Position numbers and translations under genes: made by a program
Notes under the pieces: model-generated
The model's database searches: none
Told to the model about the DNA's origin: nothing
What the model saw: only the letters and a program-made list of their open reading frames with translations
Part shown: one piece after another, positions 34,240 to 47,988 of the stretch
How positions within the stretch are numbered: position 1 is the first letter of the stretch
How the letters are laid out: every line of letters begins with the position of its first letter
Source of the DNA: Macrotrachela quadricornifera
Taxonomy: Eukaryota > Rotifera > Eurotatoria > Philodinida > Philodinidae
DNA length: 64,000 nucleotides
Reading direction: 5' to 3'
NCBI GenBank assembly: GCA_022393335.1
Contig: JAJEKB010021741.1
Coordinates: 1,347,821 to 1,411,820, forward strand

Positions 34240-36299
34240 CAATTTGAAAGTAGGGAATAAAATCAAATCGAATCAAATGGATTGTTGATTGAGTGATTAT
34301 TTGAATTAATAGAGAATGTGTTTTATGGTTTGGAGTTGTGGGTCGATGAATCATCTATATATTGATTTAATATGTGTTTTTTTTATTAAACGAAAAAGAT
34401 TTTGATATTTAAAACAATAGGAATGATTGTTGATGTTGGAGAGGATGCAAGATTTCGAAGGATTCCATAATATTGTAAGATTAGGTATCGAGATTCACAA
34501 GGGAGGTATTGTAACAGCATCTGCAATAAAACAATTGATACTGATTCTGGAAATTTTTGAAAATTTTGGTGTAGCAGAATTAATGCTTTCGTATTTGAAC
34601 TATCTTAGACTGTCCTCTAGTAGACCTCTTCTATTTTCGATTCTTTTAGTTTCGCTGGTAAAATGATTAGAAAGTTTCATATAGGCTCATGTTTAGTTAC
34701 TTACGATTTTTGAGTATTGGTATGTAAATTCGTTGCGTGGCTGCTGTAATTTTCACGAAGCAGTTATGAGAACTTTTATTTGCCATAATTATAGAAGCAC
34801 AATCAGATTCAATGCATTTTCACAATTATGTACCAGTAGAATTGAACAAAACACCGCGTTAAGCTAATGTCACGTAATCTATGGGCGTCTCACCTGATCC
34901 TAACGTCTTCCAATATGTCGAAAAACGTTCTTGGATGGAGCTTTACATCCTCCTCTCTGGTGAAACCAGTTATACTCGAACCGTCATGCTGTATGATGCG
35001 ATAAAACCACTTCTGTCTCCATCCTCATACTGTGTAGTGTAATCAAACAAACAATGTTAAACTATATACTGTACAGGTACTCATGTGGATGCATGTAGAT
35101 TCCCCACAATTCACAAGTTTAATGCTATGAATATCTGTAAGAGAGTTCACTAGAATATCCATGCGTTAGACATAAAATGCTCAAAACTCCTAATTGTTTT
35201 GGATACCTGAAAATTTTTGATATTTTCATCCCGCTACACCAAAAGTATTCAATATTGTCTACTTTAAAAATTGATGGTGAAAGATAGAGTAATGAGATCA
35301 TTGCACTTCTGAATATCTTTACCTGTAGTTCGTATTTCTTCAATGTTCATTTTTGAAATAATTGAATCAACGGTTCTCCATCGTAAAATGACAGAGGATT
35401 TAGCGATCTACATTCAGGAACATTCTTTGTCGTAATTAGAGAGAATTTTTCAATCAGTCACTAGAAGTTATGTGTTAGGACAACTGACGACAATTTGTTT
35501 AGAAAAGTGGTACAGCAAACTTGAATAGAAGTATACTCCAGTTTATAATCATGTCTCTATTCTGTGGTCGATATTCAACTGATCCTATTTATTAAATACA
35601 AAACATGACTTGGCTTGGTCATTAAAGAGAAAAAGTGTTTCGGTCTCACTTTTAGGGACGTATTTTTCTCTAGTCATACTATATACCATCTATTAAGTAA
35701 TCTATCTACTAACTCCTAGATTCTTTTTATTGAATCTATGCTCTGAAAGAGTTCTGAACAATACCACCCTTCATTTCGCACGTATAACGTGACAATTACA
35801 ACTTTCTTCTAAATTTCATATTTTATTTCAAATTCATAATATCTCCCATAACAAAAAAAGGTACTTAACCATGAACTCTGCGATAGTTGTTATTGGACAA
35901 GAATGAACGCACCAACTTGCACCAGTGGGCATGATTGCATAAGATCGCATACTTTAAAATAACTGTGACAGAAGTTCAAAGACGACTCATGAAATATTTC
36001 TTTCGTTATTACACAAGCCTATTCAACAAGTAACGCTCAGCTTTTTCTCGTAGAAATCGTACTTCTAAACTCATATCCAGCTATTCATTTATAAAAAGTT
36101 AGATTCAAGTTCTTCGTCCTCAAGTGACTTTGATCAAACTTCATAAAACCAAATGTGTTTTATTAAAAATTGAGCTGCAAAAATTTTTAAAAAGCTGACC
36201 TTAAATTTGAGTTCCTCGTCTCTCATTTCCCTTCAGTCAACGCTAATGTTTTTTTTGACCTTCTGCGGACATACATGCAAGCAAACAATTTATGTTTGT
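34240..36299. other. Intergenic, no gene supported
   Basis: Short frames (plus 34427-34666, minus 35125-35343) lack features. Both contain TTTTGGTGTAGC in opposite orientation (about 34566 and 35233), which may mark a very decayed foldback. The remainder is AT-rich. Confidence 0.4.
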
Positions 36300-36625
36300 A
36301 AGACTCTTCTCTACGAGAAAGAGAATAGACTTACTGTTTTTTGGTATTTATTCAGAGTTTGTTAATGGCAGAAGCATATTCAAGCTTTATATTCATAAAG
36401 ACATGCCTAAAGAGATCCTCTTTGTTAATTATTACTACTGTTTCCAACCAAAAAATTTTACTTTTCACAGACAGCAAAAGAAAAATATACATAATAAAGG
36501 ATCCCTCAAGCCATGTCTTCATCAGTATAAAGCTTGAACATGCCTCTGTCATTGACAATAAAATCAGCTCGTTTACTCAAATCGTAAGGAAGATATTCCA
36601 TTATATTTTCGGTATCGTGACTTCT
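36300..36625. repeat. Diverged copy of the repeat inside element 2793-3689
   Basis: GCATATTCAAGCTTTATATT and CATAAAGACATGCCTAAAGAG match the core of the TA-flanked element at 2793-3689. A second, reversed copy follows (CATGTCTTCATCAGTATAAA, GCTTGAACATGCC), so the piece is itself palindromic around 36460. Terminal repeats are lost. The frames of 68-103 codons here are repeat sequence. Confidence 0.65.
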
Positions 36626-39490
36626 GTGCTACTCTATATTATAATTATCTGAAATAAAATAATTCTACTTATTATTTATTAAACCGTCTGCAGTGGCTTT
36701 TCACAGTTATGCCGTTAAACTGAACATATGACTGCCGTATACGACATCTGTGTACGATCGTACAGGTTCCAGTTGAATAGAAAAAATACTTTAGTAGAAA
36801 TTGACTTCTTGCAAATTTCTAAGTCATTTTTATCTTTGAGTTAGAATATTTGTGATGTAATTACTCAATAATTGATTGAAGAAAATTGAAAAAATTGCAC
36901 AATATTCAATCATAGCTCAAATATATCACATGAATGTGAGTAATTTTTATATTATTTTATGCTTATGGCAACGTTGTACGTATTTTAATAATATCGAATA
37001 TCTCGACTCGTGTGCAAGCAGTTTACGTTTTAAAATCGATAGTTTTGCAGTGGAGAATATATTGTTTATTAATAACTTAATATGTTCATAGTTATATTTA
37101 AGATTTATCTCTTGTAGAAAAGATTTCTTTTTCTTTTTACTGATCTTAGAGGTGAGAGTGAATATGCGTGTCCCTTTTGTCTACCCATATTCTTTGTCTA
37201 TGAGGTACATAAAGTTCAATTCAGTCAAAAATTTTGGTGATTTTTTTTAATCCGACCAACAGTCCAATAGAAATTTTAGTCCAAATCTTTATGAAATTAA
37301 GATAATTAATCAACAATTAATAAATTTCATTCAGTTGAGCAGTATGAATACTCAGTAGATCATTTAAAATGTATTTGAAGAGCATTGTAGCATATACGAC
37401 AGAATATTATCGATTTTATATTCAAATATAAGTGGACACATATTCACAATTTTTAATATTCACTTTTTCCTTTCATAATTCTTTCAATAGCTTCATTGAG
37501 AAATCAACAGCCAACTAATACACCACCATAAGTAGTATTAAAATCACAAAAATCTATTTCGTTGAATGTTATTTTAGCTTTCTTTGACAATGTATTTCAT
37601 TAAAATATTGAAGAATATTTGGATTATCAACATATCTTTCCCTAATTATAATCGTGATAATAAAGTCTATGCCATCCTACTAAACGTTATATCTCACCAC
37701 TAGTCACCATGCACTACCATCTTACAAAATTATTTATTGAGTATTTATACTGTTCAGTATTATGAAATTTAATAAAGATTTAAACCAAAATTCTGCAATG
37801 CTTTGTTTATATTTATGCCAATTCCTTATTTCATATGAGAACTTTATTTTAACTTCTGTTTCAATCTCAGTGAGCTATAAAAAGATTTTATTTTCTTTCC
37901 TAAGTATCTAAATTGTAATTTATGAAAAAAAAGATGACAAGTTCTTTCAGATTAGAATTTTCTTGTTGTCGACAAGTGAAAAACTAAGTACATACGTTTA
38001 GAGTGAAACTAATAAATAGATTTCATCAGTTCGACAAGAAATATCTATAAGGATCATTAAGATATTTTCTTCAAATATATGGAAGCTTCGTAATATTATA
38101 CGTAGAAAGTAATAGAAAAAACAAAATAATTTTATTCACAACTTAGTTAAAATAATGTAAGTAACTGAATAACTATATCAATATGGAATCTTAAATTGAT
38201 TCTCTTTGCATTCTTTCGACATTGTAAATTATTCAAAAAAAATTTCAAAATGATTGTACTAAAACTACTCTTAATTTTAATAAAGTATATCAAATAAATC
38301 AAAAAATCAAATATAGTTCATGAAAACCCTATCGCTGATAGACGACTGATCATCAACATGCTAAATTAATCAAGAAAGTTAGTCATATTTTCATGTTAAC
38401 AGAATAATCTTTAAAAAGGAGTCACGATAATATATGTGAAAGTTGACTATTCCATCAAACCAAGGCCTTATCAGTGGAATTATGAGGCAATTCAAACTCT
38501 GTAGCATACATGCTAGTTAGATAAAATTGTATGCAATGAAATGTAAGAAGTTTTATTTTTATCTATTATCGAATTAAAATGAATAGTATATAATTTTCAA
38601 CCTGGAATTCTTGTGCTGGGCTCTTAATTTATAATCATCTTCGGTATTTTAATTAGAAAATAACTAAAAAATTATTACATTTTACTGCATATCCTTTCAT
38701 ATTGATTTAACATAAATCAGTATATTACTCAACTACTATATATCTCAATAGACACGCAAACTATTCTACATTCTCAGGAAAAGCAGATTGAAGATGGTTA
38801 TATTCATAAATTGTCATTTTATTATTAATTCCAATAGTTGTAGAAGATTTCAAAAGTGACAACATTTTCAATTTAATCAAATGAATTCTAAATATATCTG
38901 ATATATTAACTCTTTAGAGCCGAGACATGCATATATGCGTGTTGAAGTTTTCCACTTATCATCGCCATTGTAATATTATTAAAAGTCTATGGAAAGGATT
39001 CCTCTCGTTGTCTTTAGTCTTGACAATACTATTGCGTTATTGACTAACTTTGCTATGTGTATATGAGCTTTCTCTTCTATTCGGACACACTTTCTAATGG
39101 GACGTTAGAATTTGTGTCATAGATTATTTTAATAATTATCATATTTTAAAACAGTTTTAAGTTCTTCTGTATACTCATACACTTATTTCAGAATGTTTAA
39201 GAAGAAAAAAGAAACCCAATCTCAAAAGATTAATACACTGATCTTGATATTCGTCGGTGCCAGTAGTAACATTTGACAATGACAGAGCAGGACGAAGATG
39301 TCGAAATGTTTATGAAGCAAGTTAAAATATACAAAAGTGTTGTGTATTACAGTTCTTTAAAATCGAATAGTTGTATCCTTATCATTGATTCTTAGGCAAA
39401 AGTTTCAATTTAAAGTAGAGAGTATTATTCTTTTATTAACAATCTTTGAAAAAAACGACTTTCTAATTGGTTTTTATCCTACTTAGATAA
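36626..39490. other. Intergenic; upstream of a receptor gene
   Basis: AT-rich, no gene or clear repeat seen. A pyrimidine-rich acceptor-like sequence (TTTTTATCCTACTTAG, ending at 39486) lies four bases before the receptor ATG and could end an intron in its 5' UTR. Confidence 0.45.
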
Positions 39491-40607
39491 ATGTCTAATT
39501 CAACTTTATCTTCATCAATAAATTTTTATATATTAAATCAATCAATTAATCGTTATGTAACTATTCTTCTCTTATTTTTTGGTATAATTGGAAATATATT
39601 AAATACATTAATATTTACACGTAAAATATTTCGCAATAATATTTGTGTAATTTATTTCTTGGCATCAACTATTTCTGATTCATTTTCAATTGGTATTGGT
39701 CTTCTCACACGTTTACTCAATGGATTTAATATTGATCCATCACAATTTTCAAGTATATTTTGTAAATTAAGATTTTTCATAACATATTTATCAGCATATA
39801 CAAGTGCATGGTTTCTTAGTATAGCTTGTATTGAACGATATCTTTCTTCATCATCAAATATTCATCGACGACAACTTATTACAATAAAATATGTTTATTT
39901 ATCTATAATTGTGATTATATTCATTGGATTAATTGTATTTAGTGAACAATTTTATTGTATTGATATTAATCAACAATTCTTAGGTGCACCACAATCATGT
40001 TATCAATTAAAACAAAATATTTCATGTCAAATTGCTGATACTTTAATTCAATTTATAATAGAAATGATATCACCTGCATTAGTCATGCTCATATTTGGAT
40101 TCTTAATTTTACGAAATATTCGTCGACAACGTCTTCATATCAATTCAACAAATTCACTTGTTCCAATCTCTATGTTAGTGAAAATGACTAATCAACCTAT
40201 TGAACAACAACAACAACAACAACACTCAAGAAATATCCGAACTGTCTCAAACATAAAACCATTACCAACACAAATGAATCGAATAATACAAAAACGAAAT
40301 GCACAATTAATATCAATATTACTTATACAAGTTAGAAAAAACAATAGAAAATAAAATATATAATCTTTTTTATTTTGTATAGGTTGTTCTTTTCATCATT
40401 TCTTCATTTCCTATTGGTATCTACAAATTCTATTCGGTTGCAACAATCTACGATACAAGATCCAGTTTACGTCAATCAATTGAAGATACAATATTTAATG
40501 TTTGTGTAATATTCTTCTTTCTTAACAATACTATCAAGTTTTACATTTATACTTTATATGGGACTATATTTCGCAAGGAATTGATCAAATTATTTCGATC
40601 AACTTAG
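39491..40607 (+). CDS. Rhodopsin-like 7TM receptor, two exons
   Basis: Exon 1 is 39491-40330 (280 codons) and exon 2 is 40383-40607 (74 codons plus TAG), separated by a 52-nt GT-AG intron in phase 0 (GTTAGAAA...TTTTGTATAG). Without the splice the frame would end early in the intron and lose helices 6 and 7. The 354-residue product has an N-terminal glycosylation site (NST at 3). TM1 carries GNILN (34-38), TM2 ISDSF with the conserved Asp (63), and TM3 begins at Cys91 and ends in ERY (115-117), the DRY equivalent. The second extracellular loop has Cys156/170, Pro195 lies in TM5 and FP (289-290) in TM6. TM7 has NNTIKFYIYTL in place of NPxxY. The third inner loop holds a poly-Gln run (239-244). 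It is a plasma-membrane G-protein-coupled receptor; the ligand is unknown, and a peptide receptor is only a guess. Confidence 0.88.
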
Positions 40608-43600
40608 ACAAGTGTGTGTCGTATTTGTTTCATCCTCTGATTGTGAAAGCTGCTGTGTTTCGTATAAATCATTCTAAACTTATACTTTATTTCTATTTAG
40701 TTAGGTATAAACGTAGAATAAAATACTCAGAAACAAATGAGAAATGTTATAAATATATCTCAAATGAATCAAACGTTTATCAATGTCATTCAACATCTTC
40801 GTGACAATGTAGATGAGAATATGGATTGTATATGAACGAGAGGCACCTATATGTATTTTTACTGACTACTTTCTTAAATATACCAAGAAATATGAAGAAC
40901 TGAATGTGAGAGAAAAACAAGTTCATAATATTGTATTATTTTAATAAAAATTCTGGCAACATATTCAGGTGAAAGCTATCCATATCCACTGTATCAATTC
41001 TGCAAATACTTGTATCTGATACAATTTAATGAGCTCTACCCAATAATTTATTCAGATTTTCACTGGCTCAAAGTATTATTTTTAGACTGAAAGATGGCCC
41101 TGGAAGGAAATCTGAAAGTTATAATTTGAGCTAACGAAGATTTTAGTATACCATTGGATAGAGCTTGTCGAGTTATATAAGATACAATGGTGAATTGCTT
41201 AGGTACCGATAAATAAGCGATTGTTCGCTGAATAAAGTTGGATCTACCGCTAACTTCACCGACATAAAAAATACTTATTTTTTTATTTTATCATTCTTTA
41301 CAACCTAAAATAAAAGCAAAATTTATTGAAATAAGATAATGTTTACCTGTTATTACATCCTGATCAACAGGCTACTGATAAATAGAACAAAACTAGCGGA
41401 ATAATAAAAAAAACATGTAGTCTATTTTAGTTAGACCATGTGTGACAATAACACTAAACCATGTTGCATATTCGGCATATATTTATCTTTTTTTCGTCTT
41501 GTATACATTTATATATATAGACGTATATACATTTGTAAATTGAACCCTCTCTAATAACAACATTAGATCGTACTTCATTTTCGATATATTTCCCTGCTTG
41601 AAATAATCGACACATTTTATTTTTCGGATTATTTGTCGCTATCATTATTGTTTAGTCTTATATTTATAACATAAATACATCTTTGATTCTTTGACGTCAT
41701 TCTGAAGGTTCAAACATGTAGAATGAGAACTTGTAAAAAAAAGTAGAACTATGTCTTATTTATAAAAGAAGCAGAAAAATCACAACTTTCAGTTTTCTTG
41801 CTGAATTATATTTTTTTCATTAACAATTTTTTGTGAATGAATCCGTTTCTATATACTCAGTGAGCATTATACGAAAAAACCTATCCAAAAAGCTTGTGAC
41901 AATGAAAATGAAATAGGTAAAATCTAATTTACTTATCAAAGATTGATGTTACTGAAAAAAAGAAAATTCAGTCGAAAAACAGCATATTTGCAGTTCCACT
42001 ATTAAATGAGTATATAAGATCTATTTGTACCTTTTGCTACGAATTTTCATTTTATACAGCTGAAACTTTTAGACTAAGTTGAGTAATCAGATATGTATCC
42101 ATAGTATAAATGTGAATTCTAACGATAAAGTTATGGAGAAATAATTGGAAAAAATAAGACGTGCCGTTTATTTTGGTAAAGGAAACATATCCTTTTTTCC
42201 CCACTCTTTTTCTCCTTTCTCTTTTTTTCTTGTTCTTATTTCCATCTGAAGACGCACGTATTGTTTATATGTTAGTATGTGTATATCTAAACGATTGAGA
42301 TAACTAAAATTAGATCATCTCTAACGACAACACTAGGCTATATTTCATTTTTGATATATATATTTTCTTTTCTTTTCTTTCTTCTCGACTTTCTTGTTTT
42401 GTGAGAATATATAAAAACGTATTTTCTCTTACTTATTAAGTGTACTTGTATCTAGAGGAGAGAAATAAACATAGGAGATATGAAAATATTACGTATCAAT
42501 CAAAAACAAAAAGCAAGTTTTGTATTTTCTATACAAAATTCCGTTTGGCTAAGTAGAATAAAACATAGTTAGGTTAGTAAATCTTCAATATTTTGACCAA
42601 AATAAAAAAAGAAGTTTCGTATTTTTTTTACGAAAACCTCTATGCAAATGGTTGATGCCATAATAGTTAAAAATCAGTATGATTCAAAGTCATCATACTC
42701 GAATTCATGGTACCTATATATTTGTATCCTACTTTGTTTACCTGTATCTTTCATAGTGAAAATATTGCCGTTGCATTTTTATCAAATAAAATGTATATAT
42801 TATCTCGAATAGTAGAAAAAATAGATTCATTTCTTCAATAAGTTATATTGAATCAGTCCATTTTTATATTCCTATACCTTAGAACATATCGGATAATTTA
42901 TATTACTATTTCTACTTCTATCCCGATATTCTTAACACAAATTTAATTTTTGTGTTTAAATCTCTACTTTTTTTTCTTGCATTATTATTTTATATACGGT
43001 TCTGGTGGTAAAGTTACGAACACAGAAGTTCACTTGTCATAATTTAACAGAGCTTGTTGTTAATTCTCAAAGATTTAAATAAAGATTTTGTCTACATGTT
43101 TCTTATCAATATCATAACTCTAACAGTATCTACGATTAATGAGTATCCATGTCAATATACGATTTTAAAATTAAAAGTTTTCTGAGATTATTTATTCTAA
43201 TTTTAAAGATAACTCAACATCAAATAACTATAACTAGATGATTATTTGATTGAAATTGTTTTCAAGGTTACTATTTTCTTCTACACTCTTCGCTCGGATC
43301 GTATCACTTTTTATTGTGATAAAAAGTACAATTCCATCGATTTTTATCTATAGATAAATTCTCAAAATGAGATTTTTCTTGCAGATAGTCTTATCTTTAC
43401 ACGTTCATCTGGAAAAAGTATTATATATATTGACATATAATACTATAAAAGACTTCTCTTTATACTCTTCAATATAGTATTTCGTTCTGTATATATTTAA
43501 ACAAGGCAAACTGTATCAGTGAGGGACAAGTATTTAAAAATAAAAATAGTAGAATTTAAGGATATAACTCATTTTAACTTATAATGTGTCAAACCGTTTG

Positions 43601-43871
43601 CTTCCTCCTTGAGTTCATATTATGTTACTTTCCTAGGTTAATTATCACGTACATTTGAATTATCTCTGGAAATCTATAAATAAATATTTTATGTATTGAG
43701 ATACTCATCATAATAACAATATTTATTTCTTCTGATTTTCAATTCAAACCATTTACATATTTTCTAGAGAAAAAAAAACATGATCGACTAATAAAATTGT
43801 GTCTGTCTATTTTATTAAATACACAAAAATTGTATTTTGAATAAGAGAAATATCAATTTGAAAAAAAGAAG
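40608..43871. other. Intergenic, no gene seen
   Basis: AT-rich; the first part is probably the receptor 3' UTR. A diverged direct repeat (AACAACATTAGATCGTACTT near 41558; GACAACACTAGGCTATATTT near 42329) of about 65 bases shares TTCATTTTYGATATAT. Nothing coding is supported. The frame at 41454-41645 (-) overlaps that repeat. Confidence 0.45.
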
Positions 43872-44821
43872 ATGGTTAGTTCACGAAATACCGCTCGTTT
43901 CAATACACAAATACAATCACAACGAAGAATAATAATTATTTTAATATTCATTGTGATGGTAAATATTATTTAGGTGAAATTTCTTTTTAATTAGATATAG
44001 TTCTATGAATATGTAGGGAATGAATATATTCTACTTTATTTTCAATCATATCGAAACGGCATTGAAAACGAAACCAATTATGGTGAAAGCCAATGAAACA
44101 ATTGGTGAAAAAGTCAATAATATAATTGATGAAAAAATTGACAAAGCAACGAAAATTCTCTATGAAAGTGAGTCATCTTATCTAAAAATTCTTTTTTGTT
44201 GCAAATATATTATCCGAATTTCTTGTGTAATCCTTTTGATTATTCGAATAATGACTTGATTTCATTTCTTTCTCATAAAACTGCTCTCATTCAGTATCAT
44301 AATAGAAATATTTGTATATTAAAGAATATTTATCATTTTAATAGCTAATTTCGACATCCTTTTGGAATGTCTTGCACTTTATTTTTTATTAAAACTCGAT
44401 TATATTGGCATACTTATTGTAAGTAAATATTTTATAATCGTTCAATTTAAGCTTCTGTCAATTGTGTTTTACTATGTAGTGTGCATGGATCGATGTAGCT
44501 TATTTAATTCTGTTTGTTTCTTCTATGTTATTTACAATTATTCTTCTTATTAATCAATTAGCACCAATCAGTACCAATCGAAATTCTACAAGTGGATCAG
44601 TTGCTGAAAATCGTATTTGTTTAGTTATAATAATTATTAGCTTGATCTCTCTAGTTGTCTGGGTATGTAAATGTTTTTTGTTCTTCTTCTATTGATCATC
44701 TTTGTTTCTATTTGAATTATTTATTTTTCAGACTGTGAAAGTGATTTTCATGTTTAAATTAGGAAAATCATTGAAAAAGAAAAATCAAGAAAATGTACAG
44801 CAACAATATCCATTAGTTTGA
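43872..44821 (+). CDS. Small four-helix membrane protein, five exons
   Basis: Exons 43872-43958, 44017-44167, 44345-44418, 44480-44662 and 44732-44821 are joined by GT-AG introns of 58, 177, 61 and 69 nt. Donors are GTAAAT, GTGAGT, GTAAGT and GTATGT; acceptors are TATGTAG, TTAATAG, TATGTAG and TTTTCAG. All phases agree and give 194 residues ending QQQYPLV. Four hydrophobic segments lie near 19-38, 82-105, 107-129 and 150-173. A charged loop at 45-79 (KANETIGEKVNNIIDEKIDK) has a glycosylation site at 55, and the Lys-rich tail (KLGKSLKKKNQ) suggests a cytoplasmic C-terminus. Its layout is tetraspan-like, but I see no CCG or other tetraspanin, claudin or MARVEL signature, and the family is not recognised. 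The gene is easily missed because each exon is short. Confidence 0.82.
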
Positions 44822-45483
44822 AAAGCATCACTCATATTCATGTATCAATTTAATTCGTATAGACTGAATCAAGTCATTAGACTTGTATGTTTTCATTATT
44901 CGAATAAATTTCATATTATTTTATTATTAAATAATAAAAATAATCTAGAGATAAAGAGTTATTTTGACTTTCATATATATATCAAAGGTTTCATATTTGT
45001 TCATTTTTCTATCATTTGCAAGAACGATCTATGAATATAACTCTCAGATTTGAATGGGACGCATATACCAATTTGTGGCGCTTGACAAGATGGTTCTCAG
45101 CATATATTTCATTTTTGCTCACAGATCTTCAAATCAATAAATTGGTAGGATAGATAATATTAGAAATATCGAAATTTTACGCATAAAATTATCAGAGAAA
45201 AGCAAGTTTATGAGTCATTCATTTTGTCATATTAAATTAAGAACTATTTAAAGTTGCATCACTTTTCATATTTCAATATTACTTTTTGTGATACACTTTG
45301 AAGAATGTAAATTACATAAAACTATTTTCTATATTCCAAAGTTTACCCGATATTAAATTTTATGCGCTACTATTCGATTGACTAAAAAGTTGATAAATCC
45401 GTATGGTATTCTTCTTTGCAAAAAAAAAGAGCGAAAAGATTAAACGTAAAAAGACACATGTTCGTCCATATGTAATATACATA
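44822..45483. other. Intergenic, no gene seen
   Basis: Likely the 3' UTR of the membrane protein followed by AT-rich spacer. No repeat structure identified. Confidence 0.45.
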
Positions 45484-46020
45484 GGGCACTACAAAAGTTC
45501 TGCAACCCGGCTCTTCTCAAAGCTTCAGTTTGCATTGAAGTATTTTGTTATATTGCTTAGACACATTTAGGAATACATGCAAAATTTCAGACGTTTAATT
45601 CTTGTACTTTGCCATAATATACCACTTCTTTTACGTGAGTAACATACCATTGTCTATACGTTACATCCAGAAGATACAGCGTGAAAAGCTCTACAATCGA
45701 CAATATAAAGCTTATGTTCATTGTGTATTTTTTCTTTGAAAATAAACAATATTCTGAGTGACTAATTCTCGATGCTACCATGGGTATTTTAGAGAATTTT
45801 GATTTTACTTGCAAAACAAAAAAGGGCATAATTAAAATAAAACTGCTGTTTGTAACTTGTAGGGCTTTTCATGCTGCATTTTGTGGTGTATTTTATATTG
45901 TTTTTAAATAAAATATATCAGGTAATAAATAAGAAAACAACACGTTCGTCGCATATGAAAAAGAAATACTTTTTGCAACATCGAATTTGGATCGTTCAGA
46001 ATTTTGTTCCCTCAACTGCA
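45484..46020. mobile_element. Palindromic element, left end GGGCACTACAAAAGTT
   Basis: Starts with GGGCACTACAAAAGTTCTGC and CCCGGCTCTTCTC. Inside, GATACAGCGTGAAAAGCTCT (about 45672) is paired with a reversed copy (GGGCTTTTCATGCTGCATTT, about 45864), centred near 45780. The same core occurs in the element at 9007-12997. The right end is not found. A matching opposite end lies at 52230-52545. The frame at 45587-45829 (-) is repeat sequence. Confidence 0.6.
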
Positions 46021-47308
46021 GAGAGGGTCATATTAAAATAATGCGTTTATTGGTTTATTTGTATCAGGGTCAAAGGTCAAAAAAAAACATTAAAAAAGAT
46101 TAGCAGTCACAAATATTAGCCAATTCCGTTTTTCGTCTTCAGACTCAACCCAATCCTCTATTATGAAGCTACGCATGGGTCCTTAAAAGGGACCCCTCAG
46201 AAAAATGGCTTTTCTGAAAGTAAATCAACATTGAGTTTTAATATAAAAAGATGCGCTGAAATTTCCTCTTTCAGAATATGTATTGCTTTTTGAAAAATGG
46301 CTAAGTTTCAAAAGACTCATCGTAAAAAATATCCACCTTACTACCCTGTTTTCCTAGAAATTTTAAGGTTTTTCAGTTTTTGAAAAACTGCTTACTGTTT
46401 CATATAATAGCATTGCATATGACATTTTTTTAATATTAAGTATGATAGATGGCGTTAGCTTATTCATCTGCTACGCGCTTTAAAAAAGTTCATTGACATA
46501 TATTGAAAATATCCGAAGAAAAAATTTTTTTTTGGGATTTGGCCGTAAAAATCCATTTCTAAAACTTCTTTTGCGTTTTTCTCAAAACATAGTTTCCTAT
46601 CAGAAAAATTGAAACTAGTTCCTCCTGTCTTGAGCTATACGCAATATTATTTTTTTTGTTTTAAAGATCTGAACAAGTGCAAACTTTTGTCCGACCAGTT
46701 TTTTTAAAGACGATTCCTGGGCTGAAAAGTGGGATTTACTGTTGTTAAACCCTCACTTTTTCTGTTGATTTTAAAACCCTTCCAGTAAAATGGTCATAAA
46801 AAATCAATAAGACTGAATTTAAAAATTCTGTTCGGACAAAAGTTGCGTGCTGTCATTAGTTTCAATTTGAGACAATCCCAACCTCGATACCTTTTGTCAC
46901 GACGGAGTTCTGTCGATTCTCCTGAAGGCCAAAAACGACCTATGATGCAGCTGAAACTCCGGTTTAGTACGGCCAATCAGGCTGAAATTTTTACCAGAGG
47001 CGTATGTCTCCAGGATCACTCATCCCTGAAATTTCCAGCTCAAAAGACCTATTCTAAGTGGGAAATCATTATATTTGAAAGATTCCGTTGCCACAAAAAC
47101 GAGATTTTCGACAATTGCCGAAAGTTCAAACGATTTGAAATCAAAATTTCAACAGAAACACAACTTTTGGCAATTGTCAAAGGCCAACTACCAAAATCTG
47201 TACTGCAAAATCCATACTACTCACGCCAGCGGCTACATAGATAATCATCTAGGGTTCCCCAAAACTGCAACCAACGTTCTCTCGTCAGCCTTAACTATAC
47301 TGTATCGC
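46021..47308. other. Intergenic with a foldback at 46678-46852
   Basis: GCAAACTTTTGTCCGACCAG at 46679 pairs with the reverse of CTGTTCGGACAAAAGTTGCG at 46828. The overlapping frames at 46843-47244 and 47075-47371 show no domain and are in different frames. Origin unclear; a decayed repeat is likely. Confidence 0.4.
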
Positions 47309-47312
47309 TTAA

Positions 47313-47984
47313 CCCTTTACCACCCAACGTTCACTCCAGTGGACATTAGAAGAGCAGTTGCGAAAAATTAAGAAAGCATCTGGTTGAGAAACTCTAAGAG
47401 TACTTTTTGTAGGTAATTTCTTGAGGTATCAATTAGTAAAAAAACTGTTTTTTTCGTTGGGCTTGTTCGGAGATATGTGACTTATATGATTGATGATTTT
47501 ACAAAACGACCATTGTGTTGTAAAAGTAATTTTCTATTTCGAAGCAATAAATCTTCCGGCGACCTAGTGCGTGACACATACAGAAAGAGGTGTTCACTAG
47601 TAATATGTTTAGTTTCCAGAATTTTCAGAAAAGTTTAGGAGGTCGATATATGGTAAAATATGCAATAGTCAGTAGAAAGTTTCTACCACGAAGCAATGCA
47701 AAAATTGTCTTCATTACAGAGGATTATAGAGCAAACATTTTTCTATGAAATGAAACGTTTCCGAGCTGTCTACGACGTTTCTTCACGAAGATACATCAGT
47801 TTTGTTGAATGCTCCTGAAAATTGGTCAAAATTTTCTTCCTAGTCCCTTCAGGAAAATGCCCTAAGATTGAAGACAGCATTTTTCTGATTTATTCATACT
47901 TTTGGTATATTAGAGGCACCAATACTTTATTTCACGAGTAATTTCATTGCTAGCGCTTCTGGAACTAGAGTGAGGAGTAAAGGG
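47313..47984. mobile_element. piggyBac-type non-autonomous element (TTAA target)
   Basis: Flanked by TTAA at 47309-47312 and 47985-47988. Inner tips are CCCTTTACCACCC at the left and the complement of CCCTTTACTCCTCACTC at the right. TTAA plus CCCTTT is the canonical end of piggyBac elements. The 672-bp interior has no transposase frame, so any mobility would depend on a transposase elsewhere. Two fragments of internal similarity were not found. Confidence 0.8.
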
Positions 47985-47988
47985 TTAA

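Noticed and set aside
33278..34354. Several 60-95 codon frames rich in Cys, Gln and Glu on both strands
   Set aside because: All are translations of ATTCCTGCA word arrays, present in several frames at once.
34427..35343. Pair of genes on opposite strands
   Set aside because: Both short frames share only a 12-base inverted match and no protein features; more likely a decayed repeat.
46843..47244. 133-codon frame as a gene
   Set aside because: No domain, no splice signals, next to a foldback, and overlaps another frame of similar length.
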